From NCBI GenBank assembly GCA_002454975.1, contig DKJZ01000027.1, forward strand, positions 1 through 16,563: a stretch of DNA of 16,563 bases, in the 5' to 3' direction. The position numbers and the translations under genes were made by a program. This stretch comes from Hylemonella sp. UBA6679 (GTDB taxonomy: Bacteria > Pseudomonadota > Gammaproteobacteria > Burkholderiales > Burkholderiaceae_C). The notes below the pieces were generated by a model that saw only the letters and a list, made by a program, of their open reading frames with translations, made no database searches and was not told the DNA's origin. Shown here piece after piece: positions 13,606 through 16,563 of the stretch (the stretch's first letter is position 1; each line of letters opens with the position of its first letter).

Positions 13606-16563
13606 ATGTGGTTCACCCGCGTCAGCCTTCAAAATCCCGTCTTTGCCACCATGGTCATGCTGGCCATCGTGGTCTTGGGGCTGTTTTCTTACCAGCGCTT
13701 GCAGGTGGATCAGTTCCCCAACATTGACTTCCCGGTGGTGGTGATCACCACCGAGTACCCCGGTGCCTCACCCGAGATTGTGGAGACCGAGGTCACCAAA
13801 AAAATTGAAGAGGGTGTCAATGCCATTGCCGGCATCAATGCCCTCACCTCGCGCAGCTACGAAGGCATGTCGGTGGTGGTGGTGGAGTTCCAGTTGCAGA
13901 TCGATGGGCGCAAAGGTGTCGACGATGTGCGCGAAAAAATTGGCACCCTGCGACCCTTGTTGCGCGACGAGGTCAAAGAGCCACGGGTGCTGCGCTTTGA
14001 CCCGGCCGCGCGCGCCGTATGGTCGCTCGCGGTGCTCACCGAAGAACGGCCCGACAAGCTCTCGGCCGTTGAGCTCACCAACTGGGCCGACCAAGTGCTC
14101 AAAAAGCGCCTGGAGAACGTGCGCGGCGTGGGCTCGGTCAGCCTGGTGGGCGGCACCAAGCGCGAGATCAACCTCTACCTCAAGCCCGAGGCCATGGAGG
14201 CCTATGGTGTGAGCGCCGAGCAAGTGGTCAACGCGGTGAGGAGCGAGAACCAAAACTTGCCCGTGGGCGCCATCCGCACCCTCACGCAAGAGCGCGTGGT
14301 GCAAATTGACGCGCGCATCCAGCGGCCTGAAGACTTCGGCAAAATCATCGTGGCGCGCAAAGCCTCGGGGCCGTCGTCTGCCGGGGTTCGGTTGGACCAA
14401 GTGGCCACCGTGAGCGACGGCGCGCAAGAGCTTGAGAGCTTGGCGCTGTACAACGGGCAACGCACCTTGCTGCTGTCGGTGCAAAAGTCGCAAGACGAAA
14501 ACACCATTGAAGTGATTGATGGCTTGCGTAAAACCATCGAGGGCATGAAAGCCCAGCTGCCCCCAGGTGTGCGCCTTGAGCAGGTCACCGATGGCTCACG
14601 CCCCATTCGCGTGGCCGTGGACAACGTGCGCCGCACCCTGATTGAAGGCGCGGTGCTCACCGTGCTGATTGTGTTTTTGTTCCTCAACTCCTGGCGCTCC
14701 ACCGTCATCACCGGCTTGACGCTGCCCATCTCGCTGATTGGCACGTACCTGTTCATGTACCTCTTTGGGTTCACCATCAACATGGTCACGCTCATGGCGC
14801 TGAGTTTGTGTGTGGGCCTCTTGATTGACGATGCCATTGTGGTGCGCGAAAACATCGTGCGCCACGTGCACATGGGCAAAAACGCGTTTGACGCCTCCAT
14901 GCAAGGCACCCAAGAGATTGGCCTGGCGGTGCTGGCCACCACCTTTTCCATCGTGGCGGTGTTTTTGCCTGTGGGGTTCATGGCGGGCATCATCGGTAAG
15001 TTTTTCCACGAGTTCGGCATCACCATCGTGGCTGCTGTGTTGATCTCCATGTTTGTGAGCTTCACGCTGGACCCCATGCTCTCAAGCGTTTGGCACGACC
15101 CGAGCATCCACGCCAAGGCCGGCGGCACCAAGAGCTTGTACGACCGCAGCATCGGGCGCGTCACGGGCTGGTTTGAACACGCCACCGACGAGCTGGCCGT
15201 GGTCTACCAGCGCTTGCTGGGCTGGTCGCTGCGCCACAAACTCAGCACGGTGTTCATTGCGATTGCGGTGTTTGTCTCGAGTGTGCTGATGGTGCCCTTG
15301 CTGGGCACAGAGTTTGTGCCCAAGGCGGATTTTTCTGAAACCTCGGTGAGCTTTTACACACCGGTGGGTTCGTCCATCGAGGTCACCGAGGCCAAAGCGC
15401 GGCAGGTTGAAAACATCCTGCACGAACTCCCCGAGGTGCGATACACCGTCTCCACCATCAACACGGGCAACGCCCAGGGTAAAATTTACGCCAGTGTCTA
15501 TGTGCGACTGGTCGACCGCAAAGACCGTCAACGCAACGTGGACCAAATGTCGGCCGTGCTGCGCGAGCGCCTCACCACCGTGCCGGGCATCACAGTCACC
15601 CACGTGGGCCTGCTCGACAGCGTGGGCGGCAACAAGCAGGTGGAGTTTTCGCTCAAAGGCTCTGACACCAAAGAACTGGAGCGTTTGGCCCGCCAGGTGC
15701 TCGATACCATCCGCCCCCTTCCTGGGTTGGTGGACTTGGACTCGAGCGTCAAGGCCAACAAACCCACCTTGGATGTGCGCGTCAAGCGCGAGGTTGCCAA
15801 CGATCTGGGCCTGAATGTGAACGCCATCGCCGCGTCGCTGCGGGTGCTGGTGGCTGGGCAAAACGTGGGCAACTGGCGTGCCCCTGACGACCAAACTTAC
15901 GACGTCAATGTGCGCCTTGCGCCTTCTGCGCGCAATACCCCCCAAGACCTAGAGCGCGTGCCCTTCACCCTGAGCAACCCCGATGGCAGCACGCGTCTGG
16001 TGCGCTTGAACCAGGTGGCTGAGCTGGTGCCCGCCACCGGCCCCAACCAGATCAACCGGCGTGACCTGACCCGCGAGGTGGCCATCAACGCCAATGTCTA
16101 TGGCCGCTCGGCAGGCGAGGTATCGGCTGACATCAAAAAAGCCCTGGCCGGCATCACCTTTCCCCCAGGCTACAGCTACCAGTTTGGTGGCTCCACCAAA
16201 AATATGAGCGAGTCGTTTGGCTACGCGCTCTCAGCCCTGGCCATGGCGGTGATCTTCATCTACATGATTTTGGCCAGCCAGTTCAAGAGCTTCTTCCAGC
16301 CCCTGGCCCTCATGACCGCCCTGCCCCTGACCCTCATTGGCGTGGTGCTGGCCCTGCTGATGTTTGGCTCAACACTCTCGATGTTCTCGGTCATCGGGGT
16401 GGTCATGCTCATGGGCCTGGTCACGAAAAACGCGATTTTGCTGGTGGACTTTGCCATCCGCGCACGCGCCGAGCACACCGACGAGCAGGGCAAAACGGTG
16501 CCGGGCATGGGCCGCAACGAGGCCTTGCTGATGGCAGCCAAAGTGCGGCTGCGCCCCATCCTG
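13606..16563 (+). CDS. RND inner-membrane efflux permease (HAE1/AcrB-MdtB type), C-terminus beyond the right edge
   Basis: This is a proton-driven multidrug pump of the inner membrane, with 986 residues visible of a usual 1020-1050. It shows the duplicated RND layout: TM1 (about 11-28), first periplasmic domain (about 35-340), TM2-TM6 (about 343-465), a second large loop and the second TM bundle, with TM8 to TM10 visible before the edge. The proton-relay aspartates D408 and D409 lie in TM4 (GLLIDDAIVVREN, 404-416); the DDA form points to hydrophobic/amphiphilic drug pumps rather than to CzcA-type metal pumps. Other family segments: FPNIDFPVVVITTEYPGASPE (37-57) and, near the end, VVMLMGLVTKNAILLVDF. 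It starts three bases after the adaptor stop. No outer-membrane channel gene is visible; one may follow outside the window, or a TolC encoded elsewhere may serve. Exact substrate unknown. Confidence 0.95.
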   Translation, partial: MWFTRVSLQNPVFATMVMLAIVVLGLFSYQRLQVDQFPNIDFPVVVITTEYPGASPEIVETEVTKKIEEGVNAIAGINALTSRSYEGMSVVVVEFQLQIDGRKGVDDVREKIGTLRPLLRDEVKEPRVLRFDPAARAVWSLAVLTEERPDKLSAVELTNWADQVLKKRLENVRGVGSVSLVGGTKREINLYLKPEAMEAYGVSAEQVVNAVRSENQNLPVGAIRTLTQERVVQIDARIQRPEDFGKIIVARKASGPSSAGVRLDQVATVSDGAQELESLALYNGQRTLLLSVQKSQDENTIEVIDGLRKTIEGMKAQLPPGVRLEQVTDGSRPIRVAVDNVRRTLIEGAVLTVLIVFLFLNSWRSTVITGLTLPISLIGTYLFMYLFGFTINMVTLMALSLCVGLLIDDAIVVRENIVRHVHMGKNAFDASMQGTQEIGLAVLATTFSIVAVFLPVGFMAGIIGKFFHEFGITIVAAVLISMFVSFTLDPMLSSVWHDPSIHAKAGGTKSLYDRSIGRVTGWFEHATDELAVVYQRLLGWSLRHKLSTVFIAIAVFVSSVLMVPLLGTEFVPKADFSETSVSFYTPVGSSIEVTEAKARQVENILHELPEVRYTVSTINTGNAQGKIYASVYVRLVDRKDRQRNVDQMSAVLRERLTTVPGITVTHVGLLDSVGGNKQVEFSLKGSDTKELERLARQVLDTIRPLPGLVDLDSSVKANKPTLDVRVKREVANDLGLNVNAIAASLRVLVAGQNVGNWRAPDDQTYDVNVRLAPSARNTPQDLERVPFTLSNPDGSTRLVRLNQVAELVPATGPNQINRRDLTREVAINANVYGRSAGEVSADIKKALAGITFPPGYSYQFGGSTKNMSESFGYALSALAMAVIFIYMILASQFKSFFQPLALMTALPLTLIGVVLALLMFGSTLSMFSVIGVVMLMGLVTKNAILLVDFAIRARAEHTDEQGKTVPGMGRNEALLMAAKVRLRPIL

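Noticed and set aside
14202..15185. 327-codon minus-strand frame inside the RND pump gene
   Set aside because: It is antisense to conserved transmembrane coding sequence and has Ser/Thr/Met-rich shadow composition with no domain.

Overview
The window looks like ordinary chromosome of a Burkholderiales betaproteobacterium, most likely a Comamonadaceae member (Limnohabitans, Rhodoferax or Polaromonas-like). This is inferred from the high GC with strongly GC-biased third positions, the long antisense open frames typical of such genomes, and the gene families present. I see no insertion sequence, integrase, CRISPR array, tRNA or rRNA, and no stretch over 300 bases without a gene.

Layout. Positions 1-1071 (minus) hold the 5' two thirds of ettA, a ribosome-associated ABC-F ATPase cut by the left edge. 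Divergent from it at 1313-3052 is a DEAD-box RNA helicase of the RhlE type with a long glycine/arginine-rich tail, preceded by a hairpin-rich leader and closed by a strong bidirectional terminator. Positions 3159-6777 (minus) form a three-gene molybdenum hydroxylase operon: a [2Fe-2S] small subunit, a Tat-exported molybdopterin large subunit of the isoquinoline 1-oxidoreductase type, and an XdhC-type cofactor maturation protein. Divergent at 6958-7593 is pdxH (vitamin B6 oxidase). A secreted metallo-beta-lactamase-fold hydrolase follows at 7706-8521 and ends in a bidirectional terminator.

Positions 8603-11646 (minus) carry msrA, a small membrane-anchored protein of unknown function ending in ARGPP, and a ZnuD-like TonB-dependent outer-membrane receptor. 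The last codons and stop of the small gene can pair over 12 bp with the bases just before the receptor start codon, which suggests translational coupling. Divergent at 11777 to the right edge is a TetR regulator, an RND periplasmic adaptor and an RND inner-membrane pump (cut by the right edge), forming a self-regulated efflux operon.

The genes fall into independent units: translation and RNA helpers, a periplasmic oxidoreductase with its maturation factor, cofactor synthesis, metal or small-molecule uptake, and efflux. Nothing here is clearly a new system. The points most worth a second look are the small-gene/receptor pair with its coupling stem, the Shine-Dalgarno hairpin of rhlE, the palindrome at the TetR promoter, and the exported lactamase-fold protein.
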